Positions 27,330-39,752 of a stretch of DNA of 64,000 nucleotides are shown here, piece after piece. This stretch comes from Chloracidobacterium sp. CP2_5A (GTDB lineage Bacteria > Acidobacteriota > Blastocatellia > Chloracidobacteriales > Chloracidobacteriaceae). The translations under genes and the position numbers were made by a program. Every line of letters starts with the position of its first letter. Position 1 is the first letter of the stretch. The notes beneath the pieces were generated by a model, which saw nothing but the letters and a program-made list of their open reading frames with translations, made no database searches and was not told the DNA's origin. Where the stretch lies: assembly GCA_002254845.1 (NCBI GenBank), contig NKPT01000003.1, positions 79,850 through 143,849 on the forward strand, given 5' to 3'.

Positions 27330-27779
27330 TCAGGCCAAGGGCGGCGGCGTTGGCCGATTGAGCACGGCAATGGTGAGACGACTCGCGCACGCCAGCCGCC
27401 CATCGTCATCGCGGATTTTGATGTCCCAGACGTGCGTGCTTGAGCCAATGTGCAGCGCCGCCACCGTCCCGTGGACGTAGCCGTCGCGAACCGCGCGAAT
27501 GTGGTTGGCGTTGATTTCCAGCCCGACAATCATGCGCTCCGGCGACACGAGGTGCGACGCAACGCTGCCAAGGGTCTCCGCCAGCGCGACGGAAGCGCCG
27601 CCGTGCAGCAGTCCAAAGGGCTGCTTTGTCCGTTCATCAACTGGCATGCGCGCCCGCAGAAACGTCGGCGTCACCTCGGTAAACTCAATGCCGAGATGCG
27701 CCGCCAACCCAAACCGCGCCGAGCTCAGCGACGCCGGGTCGGCACCGGCGGGAAAAACAGACAGTGGTGACTCGCTCAT
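27330..27779 (-). CDS. PaaI/MenI-like hotdog-fold acyl-CoA thioesterase
   Basis: The 149-residue protein has the single hotdog domain of the PaaI group: FGLLHGGASVALAETLGSVA carries the HGG turn and the catalytic acid (Glu in ALAETLGS). GLEINANHIRAVRDGYVHG and STHVWDIKIRDDDGRLACAS are the standard central strands. Such enzymes hydrolyse aromatic acyl-CoAs, for example phenylacetyl-CoA derivatives or dihydroxynaphthoyl-CoA in menaquinone synthesis. The length is normal and the motif complete. It lies about 100 bp downstream of the HMG-CoA reductase gene on the same strand. Substrate cannot be told from sequence. Confidence 0.8.
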   Translation of the reverse strand: MSESPLSVFPAGADPASLSSARFGLAAHLGIEFTEVTPTFLRARMPVDERTKQPFGLLHGGASVALAETLGSVASHLVSPERMIVGLEINANHIRAVRDGYVHGTVAALHIGSSTHVWDIKIRDDDGRLACASRLTIAVLNRPTPPPLA

Positions 27780-27876
27780 AGACAGCTCGCTCAGGCTCTA
27801 GAGCAAGTCGCGGCGCGCCGAGCCGGCCCGCCTGACTCGCTCGCTTTGGAAAATGGATATGGCGGCAGCCGAGGAG

Positions 27877-29046
27877 TTACCGGTTGCGCCCGTATTGCTC
27901 ATGGCTCGATACCCAGTCGTGGGAGCTAATGGCCGAAGCCAGCGAAAGCTCGCCCGCCAGAACGACCGCCGCCACGATTTCGGCAAGCTTATTGACGTTG
28001 CCGGGGCCGTCGCAGCCAAGCAGCTTTAGACACTCTTTCTGAGTCGGCAGCGAGGTCCCGCCGCCATAGGTCGCCACGATGAGGGACGGGATCGTGATGG
28101 AAAGATAGAGCGCGTCTTCCGGCGTGCGCTCGCAGTAGAGAATGGCGGCCGACGACTCCGATACGTTGGCCACATCCTGCCCCGTCGCGATGAACATCGC
28201 CGTCACGCCATTGGCCGAGTGCGCGCCGTTGTTGTTGACGCCGGACAGGAACCCCCCAATGGACTGCACCTGGAAGTGATAATGCAGCGACTCCGGCGAG
28301 GTGCGCATGACCTCCCGCAGCAAGTCGCCGGGGATGGTCGCTTCCGCCGTGACGCGCTTGCCCCGCGTCATGATGCTGTTGATTTGCGAGGCTTTTTTAT
28401 CCGTGGCGAAGTTCGACTCCAAAAACCACCGGACGACCTTGCCGTGGTTTTGCACAATCCACTGGCAGGCGACATAGGTGGCGCGCCCAACCATGTTCTG
28501 CCCGGCGGCGTCGCCCGTTGCGTAGTTGAAGCGCGTGTAGAGAAATTTGTTCGACTGGTAAAACTCAATATTGAGCAGCTTGCCGACCCGCGTCGTGGAC
28601 TCGGCCGCCGCCTTGACCTGATCGAAGTTTTCACGCAGCCACTTGGCAAAATCGCGGGCGTCGCGGGCGTTCTGGAAAATAAACACCGGGGCGCGCTGCA
28701 TTTGATCGGCTGAGACCGTGCAGAGCACGCCGCCGGCCATCGTCAGCGTTTTCATGCCGCGGTTGTAGCTCGCCACGAGCGTCCCTTCCGAAGTCGCCAG
28801 CGGCACGAGAAACTCGCCCTGCGCATGCTCGCCATGGATGAGAAGCGGCCCGGCCAGGCCAATCGGCACCTGCGCGACGCCAATAAAGCTTTCGACATTG
28901 CCGCGACATACATGCGGGTCGAAGGAATAGCGGTTGACGTGCTGGAGCGGCTCGCCAGTCCGCTGCTGAACCAAGTCCTGCCGCTGCCGAATGATTTCAT
29001 CGGCATAGTCATCTTCTTTACTGTATGGAACGCGCACAGAGGCCAT
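27877..29046 (-). CDS. class I-type 3-hydroxy-3-methylglutaryl-CoA reductase
   Basis: This 389-residue enzyme would reduce HMG-CoA to mevalonate, the committed step of the mevalonate route to isoprenoids. Signature segments are GVAQVPIGLAGPLLIHGEHA, LATSEGTLVASYNRG (catalytic Glu), RFNYATGDAAGQNMV, ATDKKASQIN (catalytic Lys), FIATGQDVANV (catalytic Asp), TYGGGTSLPTQKECL and a C-terminal histidine in SAISSHDWVSSHEQ. TGDAAGQNM and the spacing favour the class I (eukaryote/archaea-type) form, and it lacks an N-terminal membrane domain. An AAGGAG site lies eight bases before the ATG and a good promoter about 60 bp further up. The presence of HMGR in a Gram-negative suggests either a full mevalonate pathway or an acquired enzyme. 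No other pathway gene is in the window. Confidence 0.9.
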   Translation of the reverse strand: MASVRVPYSKEDDYADEIIRQRQDLVQQRTGEPLQHVNRYSFDPHVCRGNVESFIGVAQVPIGLAGPLLIHGEHAQGEFLVPLATSEGTLVASYNRGMKTLTMAGGVLCTVSADQMQRAPVFIFQNARDARDFAKWLRENFDQVKAAAESTTRVGKLLNIEFYQSNKFLYTRFNYATGDAAGQNMVGRATYVACQWIVQNHGKVVRWFLESNFATDKKASQINSIMTRGKRVTAEATIPGDLLREVMRTSPESLHYHFQVQSIGGFLSGVNNNGAHSANGVTAMFIATGQDVANVSESSAAILYCERTPEDALYLSITIPSLIVATYGGGTSLPTQKECLKLLGCDGPGNVNKLAEIVAAVVLAGELSLASAISSHDWVSSHEQYGRNR

Positions 29047-29107
29047 AGTTGGATTCTCCTTGGTTGAAGCATGCTAAGCTCGAGGAGCGCATACGTGAGC
29101 AGCGCGC

Positions 29108-29135
29108 GTTATACATCACCGCCGTTGCGCGTCAA
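29108..29135 (-). promoter_or_regulatory. sigma70-type promoter of the HMG-CoA reductase gene
   Basis: On the minus strand TTGACG (29135-29130) and TATAAC (29113-29108) are separated by 16 bp, both one base from consensus. They stand about 60 bp before the start codon. Confidence 0.65.
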
Positions 29136-29363
29136 CCCCGATTCATCGGTAAGCGTGGACGCTGGTCGGAAGCGGCTGCTCTTTCACCTTGACCGTCGTT
29201 TGACAAACCCAAGACGGCTTGTCAGCATCAAGGCTTCGTTGGATTTCCGCACTAAGCGGCTTTAGACGGCTTCCGACGCGTCCTAATTCGGAGCGCCGCT
29301 TGCCGCGCGGCCGGCCCGCTAACCCCATCCATTGAACCACTTTCAAGGAGACCCTAAGTTGCC

Positions 29364-30350
29364 ATGAAGACTGTTTCGATTGCCGTCCTGAGTCTTGCGC
29401 TAGCCGCAGGGCCGCTCAGTCCCGCCGCTATCGCTCGCGAAGCTTGGGTGGCGCCTGAACAAGATAACGCCGCCAAGCAGCGCAAAGAGTACGATGACTA
29501 TAAAAAAATCGAAGCCGAGCAGGACCCTGTCAAAAAGCTTGAGATGGCGCGCGCTTTCTTTGAGGCCAACCCGACGCCAACCTATGTGAAGTACGTGCAG
29601 GGACAAGTCAACGCCGCCCGCTACTCGCTTTTCACGCGCTACAAGGAAGCCGGCGACTTGGCGAATGCCACCAAAATTGCGGATGAGTATGTCGCAGCCG
29701 TGCCCGAAACCGACTTGTACTTCGCCTTTCAGTTGACGGCGCTGGCGGAAAGCAAGGCTCTCAAGAAAGGCGTTTCGGCGGCCGCGGCGGCGGAATGGGC
29801 TGAGGCCGCGAAATACGCGACCAAATCGCTCCGGCTGGTGGTGGAGGAAAACAAGAGCGAGGCGATGCTGTATGACGCCAAGTCCACGACGTGGGATAAG
29901 GTCAAGCCAGGCTTCATCGCTTATTTCTATCGCCTTCAGGGGCTCGCCCACTTTACGGCTAAGCGCAGCGAGGACGCCGAAAAATCGCTGCTGGCGGCTA
30001 TCGAGGCGAAGTGTGACGCCTACCCCGACGCGTACTTCCTGCTGGGACAAATCCACAATGCGCGGTACGACGAGAAAGCTCAAGTCTTCAATAAGATGGA
30101 CGCCGAAACGCAGTCCGGGGAAAAAGGGCGGGAGCTTTTGCAAGCAGCCAAGGACGAAGCCAAGAAGGCGTCTGAATTTTTCGCCCGCGGCATCCTCGTC
30201 GCCGAGGCGTCGCCCAATAAGGACGCCTACAAAGCCGTGGTCGCCAGCGCCCGCAAGGAGCTTGAAGACGCCTACGAGATTTGGAATGACGGCAATAAAG
30301 ACGGGCTGGCCGATTATGCGGCGAGCTTCAAGTCAAGCTGCCAGCCATAA
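29364..30350 (+). CDS. exported TPR-like helical protein (328 aa)
   Basis: A clear signal peptide (MKTVSIAVLSLALAAGPLSPAAIA) is followed by an all-helical mature protein rich in Ala, Lys and Glu. Repeated helix pairs such as KKLEMARAFFEANPTPTYVK, AAEWAEAAKYATKSLRLVVE, FYRLQGLAHFTAKRSEDAE and YPDAYFLLGQIHNARYDEKA resemble tetratricopeptide repeats. These usually mediate protein contacts in the periplasm. An AGGAG lies 13 bases before the ATG, rather far; a TTG five bases upstream is out of frame. A small hairpin (GGAGCG / CGCTCC) follows its stop. It precedes the rnc operon by 43 bp, so read-through is possible. Exact function is unknown. Confidence 0.7.
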   Translation: MKTVSIAVLSLALAAGPLSPAAIAREAWVAPEQDNAAKQRKEYDDYKKIEAEQDPVKKLEMARAFFEANPTPTYVKYVQGQVNAARYSLFTRYKEAGDLANATKIADEYVAAVPETDLYFAFQLTALAESKALKKGVSAAAAAEWAEAAKYATKSLRLVVEENKSEAMLYDAKSTTWDKVKPGFIAYFYRLQGLAHFTAKRSEDAEKSLLAAIEAKCDAYPDAYFLLGQIHNARYDEKAQVFNKMDAETQSGEKGRELLQAAKDEAKKASEFFARGILVAEASPNKDAYKAVVASARKELEDAYEIWNDGNKDGLADYAASFKSSCQP

Positions 30351-30392
30351 GCTGGAGCGGGCTTCGCTCCGGGCAGCGCGTGGTGACAACCG

Positions 30393-31127
30393 ATGAAGCG
30401 CGGCGGTCAAGCGTTCAACGCTCAAATGGCTCAGCTTGAAAGCAAGCTGGGCCATTCGTTCGCGCGGCGCGAGCTGCTCGCGGAAGCCATCACGCATCGA
30501 TCCTACGCCGCGGAACATCCGCCCGCCCCGCACAACGAGCGTCTGGAGTTTCTCGGCGACGCTGTGCTGGGTTTCATTCTCTGCGCGTGGCTCGTGGAAC
30601 AGTTCCCAAGCGCCAGCGAGGGCGAGCTGGCCAAAGCCAAGGGGCACTTAGCGGCATCGGCTCAGTTAGCCCGCGCCGCGGAGCGCATTGGGCTTGGCGA
30701 AGCCCTGCGCATCGGACGCAATGAGGAGCAGCAGGGCGGTCGCCTCAAGCAAACCATTCTCGAAAACGCTTTTGAGGCCGTGGTCGCGGCGCTCTATCTC
30801 GACGGCGGCATCGCGGTCGCCACGCAGGCGACGCGAAAAATTTTCGCCGAGGATATCGCCGCGCTCGATTTTGCGCGCATCGCCGCGCTCGACGCCAAAA
30901 CCGCGCTTCAGGACTGGCTGCGCCTCCATCGGCGGCCGCTGCCGAACTACGAGACCGTCGCGGTTGAAGGGCAGTCGCACCAGCCGACCTTTTACGTTAC
31001 CGCCTCGATCGAGGGGCGCCTGCTTGGCGAAGGACGCGGCCCAAGTCGCAAAGCGGCGGAACAGGTCGCGGCGGACATGGCCCTGGCGCGGCTCAAGGCC
31101 GAGGCTGAAGCCGATGTCAGCCGCTAA
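30393..31127 (+). CDS. rnc: ribonuclease III
   Basis: This 244-residue endonuclease cleaves double-stranded RNA in rRNA and mRNA maturation. The N-terminal domain has the signature NERLEFLGDAVLG (residues about 49-61) with the metal-binding Glu and Asp, plus the second acidic site LENAFEAVVAALYLDGG (about 120-136). A double-stranded RNA-binding domain follows: DAKTALQDWLRLHRRPLPNY, then GRGPSRKAAEQVAADMALARL. The length is normal. The ATG at 30393 lacks a good ribosome site; the internal ATG at 30426 (MAQLESKLGH) would also give an intact enzyme. Its stop overlaps the next gene by 14 bp, so it heads an operon with an AsmA-like protein, a methyltransferase and an epimerase. Confidence 0.93.
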   Translation: MKRGGQAFNAQMAQLESKLGHSFARRELLAEAITHRSYAAEHPPAPHNERLEFLGDAVLGFILCAWLVEQFPSASEGELAKAKGHLAASAQLARAAERIGLGEALRIGRNEEQQGGRLKQTILENAFEAVVAALYLDGGIAVATQATRKIFAEDIAALDFARIAALDAKTALQDWLRLHRRPLPNYETVAVEGQSHQPTFYVTASIEGRLLGEGRGPSRKAAEQVAADMALARLKAEAEADVSR

Positions 31128-32421
31128 GCCACAGCCGGGTTCTTCGGCGTCGCGCCGCTGGCGGCGGCTGGCGCTGGTCGGGGCGGTCATCCCGCCGCTG
31201 TTGTTTTCGCTTCTCTTCGCCGCGCCGCGGCTGATTCCAAGCGGATGGCTCATCCCTCGTCTAGAAAGCCTGCTGGGACAGGCGCTTAGCGCGCCGGTTC
31301 GCATCGCCAACGCGCAGGCGACGTCGTTTCTTCCGCTCACGGTTGCCATCCAAGATGTCACGCTGGGACAAAACCGACCCGACGACCGCCTTGCCGGCGT
31401 CATTCGCCGCGCCGAGTTTGGCATTGGCTGGCTTGATCTTTTCCGCCGTCGCCCGTCTTTCACCCACTTGACGGTGACCGAAGCCGATCTCCGGCTGGCG
31501 AGCGGCGCGGCGAGCGCGGCGGCGCGGCGCTTGTCTCAAGCCGAATCAGCGGTCATGACGCTGTGGGTCCGCGCCGACGCGCCAACCGGCAAAGCGGACG
31601 AGGCGCTCGCCATTGAGCGACTCCAGGTGCGAAACAGCCGGCTGCAGTGGACGAATACCCCGCTCGCTTTTGAGCGCCTGGAAACGGAAGGGCGCGTCGC
31701 GGGGCGCGAAGTCGCGCTGGGGCGAACAACCGCCGCCTGGCTGGGCGGCGCGCTGGACGCTGCCGCCATCCGCCTAACCTTTGAGCCGGCGCGACTCGGC
31801 TTTGCCGTCACAGGGCGACTGGCGGACATCGCGGTTGAACAACTGACCAGTCCGCCGGAGAAGCCTGCCGCGGTTGGCGCAGGAACGTTTCGGCTGGACG
31901 TCACCGGACAGTACGCCTACGAGAAGCAAGCCTTTGAAGACCTCGGCGGCTCTGGCGACGCGGCGCTTCGCAACGGTCGCCTGACTCGCGTCCGACCGGG
32001 AACGATTGGGCGCGTGATGGAAGCGCCTTCGCTCCCGGCGCGGATTGGCGGCTTTGATCTGAGCCCGTTGCGCGAGCGATGGCTGGGCGCGCCATCGGCG
32101 CCGGCCGCGCCGCCGGCGGCCGACGAAGGGCTGGCGTTTCAGCAGTTGGCATTTCGCTTCGCGCTGGAAGGAACGACCGTCAAGCTCAGCGGACTGACCT
32201 GCGATCTTGAGAAAGAGCGACAGGTCACGGGACAGGGGACGATTTCGCTGGCTGAGCGTCCCTCGCGGATTGACTTTGACCTCCAGTTTCCGCTGACGTT
32301 TCTGACCGGAGGCGGAACGCTGCCGCTGCTGGATGCGCTAGGCGAGCGACAGATCGTCCCCGTCCGCGTGACGGGAACTTTCGAGCGTCCGGTCATCGAA
32401 ATTCTGGGCTTGCGAAGGTAA
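31114..32421 (+). CDS. AsmA/YhdP-like membrane-anchored protein (435 aa)
   Basis: The ATG at 31114 lies within the end of rnc, with GAGG nine bases before it. After a basic N-terminus comes one transmembrane helix (LALVGAVIPPLLFSLLFAAP). The rest is a repetitive beta-rich periplasmic region with segments like LIPRLESLLGQALSAPVRIA, FTHLTVTEADLRL, LEGTTVKLSGLTCDLEKERQ and the C-terminal VRVTGTFERPVIEILGLRR. This pattern is typical of AsmA/TamB-type bridge-like proteins, which move or regulate phospholipids between membranes. It is shorter than AsmA of enterics. Translational coupling with rnc is likely. The family call rests on layout, not on a catalytic motif. Confidence 0.6.
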   Translation: MSAAKPQPGSSASRRWRRLALVGAVIPPLLFSLLFAAPRLIPSGWLIPRLESLLGQALSAPVRIANAQATSFLPLTVAIQDVTLGQNRPDDRLAGVIRRAEFGIGWLDLFRRRPSFTHLTVTEADLRLASGAASAAARRLSQAESAVMTLWVRADAPTGKADEALAIERLQVRNSRLQWTNTPLAFERLETEGRVAGREVALGRTTAAWLGGALDAAAIRLTFEPARLGFAVTGRLADIAVEQLTSPPEKPAAVGAGTFRLDVTGQYAYEKQAFEDLGGSGDAALRNGRLTRVRPGTIGRVMEAPSLPARIGGFDLSPLRERWLGAPSAPAAPPAADEGLAFQQLAFRFALEGTTVKLSGLTCDLEKERQVTGQGTISLAERPSRIDFDLQFPLTFLTGGGTLPLLDALGERQIVPVRVTGTFERPVIEILGLRR

Positions 32422-32427
32422 GCGCTT

Positions 32428-33051
32428 ATGCTTGACATCGCGCAGTTGCCGCCGGAAGCGTTTCGGCGCTGGGATGAAACGCCAGACGCCTGGTTTTACG
32501 CCGCGCCGCGCTTCGTCACGCACATTGACGCCGGAGCGATAGCCGCGGTCACGCAGCTTTACCGCGAGCTTTTCCCGCCCGGCGGCGGCATTCTGGATGT
32601 CTGCTCAAGCTGGGTCAGCCATTTGCCCGAGGAAGTCGGCTATCGCGAGGTGGTCGGGATTGGGATGAACGCCGCCGAACTCGCCGCCAATCCGCGCTTG
32701 ACCCGGCGGCTCGTTCACGACCTGAACGCCGACCCGCGGCTACCCCTTGCGGATGCCAGCCTGGACGCCGCGGGACTGTGCGTCTCGGTGGATTACCTGA
32801 CCAATCCGGTCGCCGTCCTGCGCGACATCGGGCGCGTTTTGCGTCCCGGCGGGCCGCTCGTCATCACGTTTTCCAACCGCTGCTTTCCGACCAAGGCCAT
32901 CGCCATCTGGCTAACGCTTAACGACCCTCAACGCTGCCGGCTGGTTGAAGGGTGCCTTCAAGCGGCTGGCCTCTGGCGCGACATCCAGACGCTTGACCGC
33001 AGCCCCGGCGGGGGCGATCCGCTCTATGCCGTGGTCGGGAGGCGCGCATGA
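32428..33051 (+). CDS. SAM-dependent methyltransferase-like protein
   Basis: This 207-residue protein has GAAGG nine bases before its ATG. The Rossmann-like methyltransferase core is visible as GGGILDVCSSWVSHLPEEV (strand 1), YREVVGIGMNAAELAANPRL (strand 2), LPLADASLDAAGLCVSVDYL (strand 4) and DIGRVLRPGGPLVITFSNR (strand 5), the usual type-11 order. Motif I is unusual: the glycine-rich DxGxG loop is replaced by DVCSSW, so SAM binding may differ or be weak. It sits between the AsmA-like and epimerase genes and overlaps the latter by 4 bp (ATGA). The substrate is unknown. Confidence 0.72.
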   Translation: MLDIAQLPPEAFRRWDETPDAWFYAAPRFVTHIDAGAIAAVTQLYRELFPPGGGILDVCSSWVSHLPEEVGYREVVGIGMNAAELAANPRLTRRLVHDLNADPRLPLADASLDAAGLCVSVDYLTNPVAVLRDIGRVLRPGGPLVITFSNRCFPTKAIAIWLTLNDPQRCRLVEGCLQAAGLWRDIQTLDRSPGGGDPLYAVVGRRA

Positions 33052-33980
33052 GCGTCCGCTGTCTTGTCACCGGCGGCGCGGGCTTCATCGGAAGCCACAT
33101 CGCGGAACGGCTCGTCCGCGACGGCCATCGAGTGCGCGTCGTGGACAACCTCAGCACCGGCTTCCGACTTAACCTGGCGGCTGTCGCTCAGGATATTGAG
33201 TTCATCGAGGGCGCGCTCGAGGATCCGGCGGTGGCGGCGCGCGCCGTCGCGGGCGTCGAGGCGGTGTTTCATCAGGCGGCGCTGCCGAGCGTGCCGCGCT
33301 CGGTGCTGAACCCGTTCGCCTCGCAGCGGTGCGGCGAAGTGGCGACGCTGACGCTGCTTCATGCGGCGGCGCGCGCCGGCGCGCGCCGCGTCATTTACGC
33401 CTCATCATCGAGCGTTTATGGCGACACGCCGACGCTGCCCAAGGTCGAGACGATGCCGCCCCGTCCGCTCAGCCCCTACGCGGCGACCAAGCTGGCGGGC
33501 GAAGGGTACATGGCGGCTTATGCGGCGTTGTCCGGCATGGAGACGCTGTGCTTGCGTTACTTCAATGTCTTCGGTCCGCGGCAGGACCCGACCAATCAGT
33601 ACGCCGGCGTCATCGCCAAGTTTGTCGCCGTCATGGCGAGCGGCCAGCACCCAACCATTTACGGCGACGGAACGGCGACGCGCGATTTTACGCCCGTCGC
33701 CAACGTGGTGGCGGCCAATCTGTTGGCCATGACGGCCTCTGGGCGCTTTCAAGGCGATGTGTTCAACATCGCCTGCGGTCGCCGGATCTCAATCGCCCTC
33801 CTGGTGGAACAGCTCAACCGGTTGCTCGGAACCAGCCTTGAGCCAAGGCACGCCCCGCCCCGGCCGGGCGATATCGCCCATTCGCTGGCCAATATTGACA
33901 AGGCCCAGCGCGTTCTGGGCTATGACCCGACCGTGACGTTTGAAGATGGGCTAAGCGAGTTGGTCGCTACGCATCGTTGA
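33048..33980 (+). CDS. NAD-dependent nucleotide-sugar epimerase/dehydratase (extended SDR)
   Basis: The 310-residue protein opens with the NAD-binding loop CLVTGGAGFIGSHIAERL. It then has VVDNLSTG (a cofactor-ribose acidic residue), VFHQAALPSVPRS, the catalytic serine region IYASSSSVYGD, the YAATK (YxxxK) pair, and the substrate-side LRYFNVFGPRQDPTNQYAGV, IYGDGTATRDF and NIACGRRISI. This fits UDP-glucose/UDP-GlcNAc 4-epimerases of the WbpP/GalE group used in LPS and exopolysaccharide synthesis. Its start overlaps the methyltransferase stop (ATGA) and its end overlaps the convergent diiron gene by 14 bp. The precise sugar substrate is not deducible. Confidence 0.85.
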   Translation: MSVRCLVTGGAGFIGSHIAERLVRDGHRVRVVDNLSTGFRLNLAAVAQDIEFIEGALEDPAVAARAVAGVEAVFHQAALPSVPRSVLNPFASQRCGEVATLTLLHAAARAGARRVIYASSSSVYGDTPTLPKVETMPPRPLSPYAATKLAGEGYMAAYAALSGMETLCLRYFNVFGPRQDPTNQYAGVIAKFVAVMASGQHPTIYGDGTATRDFTPVANVVAANLLAMTASGRFQGDVFNIACGRRISIALLVEQLNRLLGTSLEPRHAPPRPGDIAHSLANIDKAQRVLGYDPTVTFEDGLSELVATHR

Positions 33981-35136
33981 GCAGATCCTGCGCCGTCAGC
34001 TCCGGCGCGGCGCGCTCGTTTTCAAAGGCCAGCAAACCGAGTTGGGCGTAATGGGGGCGAATGCGGTCGCTGAGCAAGCCAATCCGTTTCAGATTGGGGA
34101 CGATGCGCCGGAACATCGTGCGCCGGAACATCGCCATCATGTCCGAATGCAGCACCAGTCGGTTCCATTGCGACCGGCGAATCCGGTGGGCGAAATGCTC
34201 GTCGTAGATTTCGTGCAGCAGAAAGCGATTGCGCAGCAGCACGGCCATTTCAAAAGCCCAGTCCTCGCGATCGCGGCGCTCGCGCTCGCTGACTTCCTTC
34301 AGGTAGAACTCGCCCAGCGCGAGGACGCCGAAGTGCACATGCCGGGCTTCATCGGTGATGACCATCTTGAGCAAGTCGCGCAGCAGCGGCTCGCCCGAAA
34401 GCTGACGCAGCGTCGTGAACGCCCCCAGCGCCAGACCCTCGATCATGATCTGCATCCCCAAAAACTTCACATCCCAGCGCGAATCCGTCATGAGGGCGTC
34501 AATGACGACGTAGAGGTTGTCGTTGATGTCGTAGAGTTTTTCGAGTTTCGTCGTCAGGTAGGCATGAAACGCCTCGACGTGGCGGCTTTCATCCATCACC
34601 TGCGTCCCGCCGTAAAGCTTGGCGTCTAGCCACGGCACGGCCGTGGTCGTCAACGCGGCGGCGTAGAGCGCTCCCTGCTCGCCATGCAGAAACTGGCTCA
34701 AAAGCCAACTGGTCAGGGCGTGAACCTGCGCGCGGCGCTCCCGCTCGGTCAGCTTCGCCCACAGCGGCAGCCAGTATGCCGGATGAAACTTCTCAGGGAG
34801 CAACTCAACCGTCGGGTCATGAGGGTCAACTGACTGGTTCCAGTTTAGGTCAGCGGTCGCATTCCACTGCGCGGCTTTGGCGGCTTCCGCGAGCCGTCGA
34901 ATTTCGGGCTGATTGCGCTCGTAGCGCCAGTCAAAATTGGCCGGATAGCCAACCGGCAGGGCGGTGGCGCCTGCGCGCTTACCGCGCTTCTGAATGAGGC
35001 CGCGGTAGGCCGGACCGAGCAGACCGGCCAAGACGCGCACATTCCCGTTAGCGGTCGCTTGACAAAGCAGCGATCCCTGTTGAACAAGGGCGTCCAGCTC
35101 GGACAAAACGCGCTCTCGCGTGGGCAGACGAAGCAT
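33967..35136 (-). CDS. ferritin-like diiron protein (R2-like oxygenase fold)
   Basis: I use the ATG at 35136 (389 aa): GAGGAGG lies ten bases before it but only one base before the upstream ATG at 35145. The protein is helical and carries the four-helix diiron ligand set: Glu in FLHGEQGALY (about 149), ExxH in MDESRHVEAFH (about 182), Glu in MIEGLALGAF (about 232) and ExxH in ITDEARHVHFG (about 260). The spacing matches carboxylate-bridged diiron oxygenases and N-oxygenases rather than iron-storage ferritin. An N-terminal helical region of about 110 residues has no known match. The last residues overlap the convergent epimerase gene. An O2-dependent hydroxylation or oxidation is probable; the substrate is unknown. 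Confidence 0.75.
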   Translation of the reverse strand: MLRLPTRERVLSELDALVQQGSLLCQATANGNVRVLAGLLGPAYRGLIQKRGKRAGATALPVGYPANFDWRYERNQPEIRRLAEAAKAAQWNATADLNWNQSVDPHDPTVELLPEKFHPAYWLPLWAKLTERERRAQVHALTSWLLSQFLHGEQGALYAAALTTTAVPWLDAKLYGGTQVMDESRHVEAFHAYLTTKLEKLYDINDNLYVVIDALMTDSRWDVKFLGMQIMIEGLALGAFTTLRQLSGEPLLRDLLKMVITDEARHVHFGVLALGEFYLKEVSERERRDREDWAFEMAVLLRNRFLLHEIYDEHFAHRIRRSQWNRLVLHSDMMAMFRRTMFRRIVPNLKRIGLLSDRIRPHYAQLGLLAFENERAAPELTAQDLLNDA

Positions 35137-35897
35137 AAACAGCATGCCTCCTCATGGCGGACGGTGGTGACGGGGGTCGCGTCACGCTTCCCGCAGCGTA
35201 CCCCCGCGGAACGCGCCTGAAAAGCGCTCTACGCCCGCTGTAGCCCAAAGTTGTAGCCCAAAGTGGCCCAAAGCCGGGTCTTGCCGGACAGCGACAACCT
35301 ATCGCGCGCTCAAGAACCTGAAACCAGACTCAAAATTTCCCAACTGGCCCTGCGCGGCAAGGCAACTTGGATGAAGAGCGAGAACGCCGCCGCTTGGCGT
35401 CCCCGCGGCTTGCGCCGCTCGCTTGAGCGCGAGCGTCCGTCATTTTCCTTCCTTGAGGCAGGGGCGCCACGATATTCGCGGGCTTGCGTTCCTGAGCGAA
35501 GAGGGCCACGTCGTCGCCACGCCGGCGCGCCCGCCGATTGCCGATCCGGACGCCCTGCCCCCGGACTGGAGCGTATTGGACTGGCGCCAGTCCAGCGACA
35601 TTCCGCTCAATGCCCCGCGTCGCTGCGCCGAACTTCGCGCGCGACTGGCCGCTCGCCTGTCGGCTCTGTTCGCAGCGGAAGCTCTGGCGCAAGCGCCGCG
35701 CGCGCTCGACTCAGCCTTCGGGGCGGCTTATTGCCGGCGACCTCAGGGACGGAGGCCGCTAGAGCTTGGCGGCGGAGCTGGAGCGCGGGCCGTTTCGGTT
35801 GGACAATCCGACTAGCCGAAGGCGGCGCAACCGGTTAGACTCCCCGCCTTCTCAGCCCCAGGTCGCTTCGCGCGCCCCCGCGGCGCTGTCTTCCCTC
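35137..35897. other. gene-poor stretch upstream of metH
   Basis: No convincing gene is present. A plus-strand frame near 35423-35815 reads IRGLAFLSEEGHVVATPARP and RCAELRARLAARLSALFAAE, with plausible amino-acid balance. It has no normal start or ribosome site, so it is at most a remnant or a poorly predicted small gene. I found no cobalamin or SAM riboswitch core before metH. Confidence 0.35.
35239..35264. repeat. 13-bp tandem duplication plus partial third copy
   Basis: TGTAGCCCAAAGT occurs at 35239-35251 and 35252-35264, followed by GGCCCAAAG, a partial degenerate third copy. Confidence 0.85.
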
Positions 35898-39596
<3,699 letters not shown>

Positions 39597-39752
39597 AGCT
39601 TTCTCGCGCGGCCTTTTCCAGCGCCTGTTCGGGCGGCGGCGCAAGCCTGGCTGGCGCCGCCGGCATAGCCTTGCCTGCCGCGCGCGAGCTGCGGCGCCCA
39701 GGAGCGACCCGATGACGACGCCCGGTCCGAATTCTTTTCCCTAGGAAACGCT

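Noticed and set aside
35423..35815. possible 130-aa plus-strand protein before metH
   Set aside because: Amino-acid balance is partly plausible, but there is no ATG or ribosome site and no recognised motif. I left it as a possible remnant in the gap entry.
35137..35897. cobalamin or SAM riboswitch before metH
   Set aside because: I looked for the B12 box and the SAM-I core in the 760 bases upstream and saw neither.
39635..39661. hairpin after metH as a terminator
   Set aside because: GGCGGCGC / GCGCCGCC is only 8 bp in very GC-rich DNA and has no T tract, so chance is likely.
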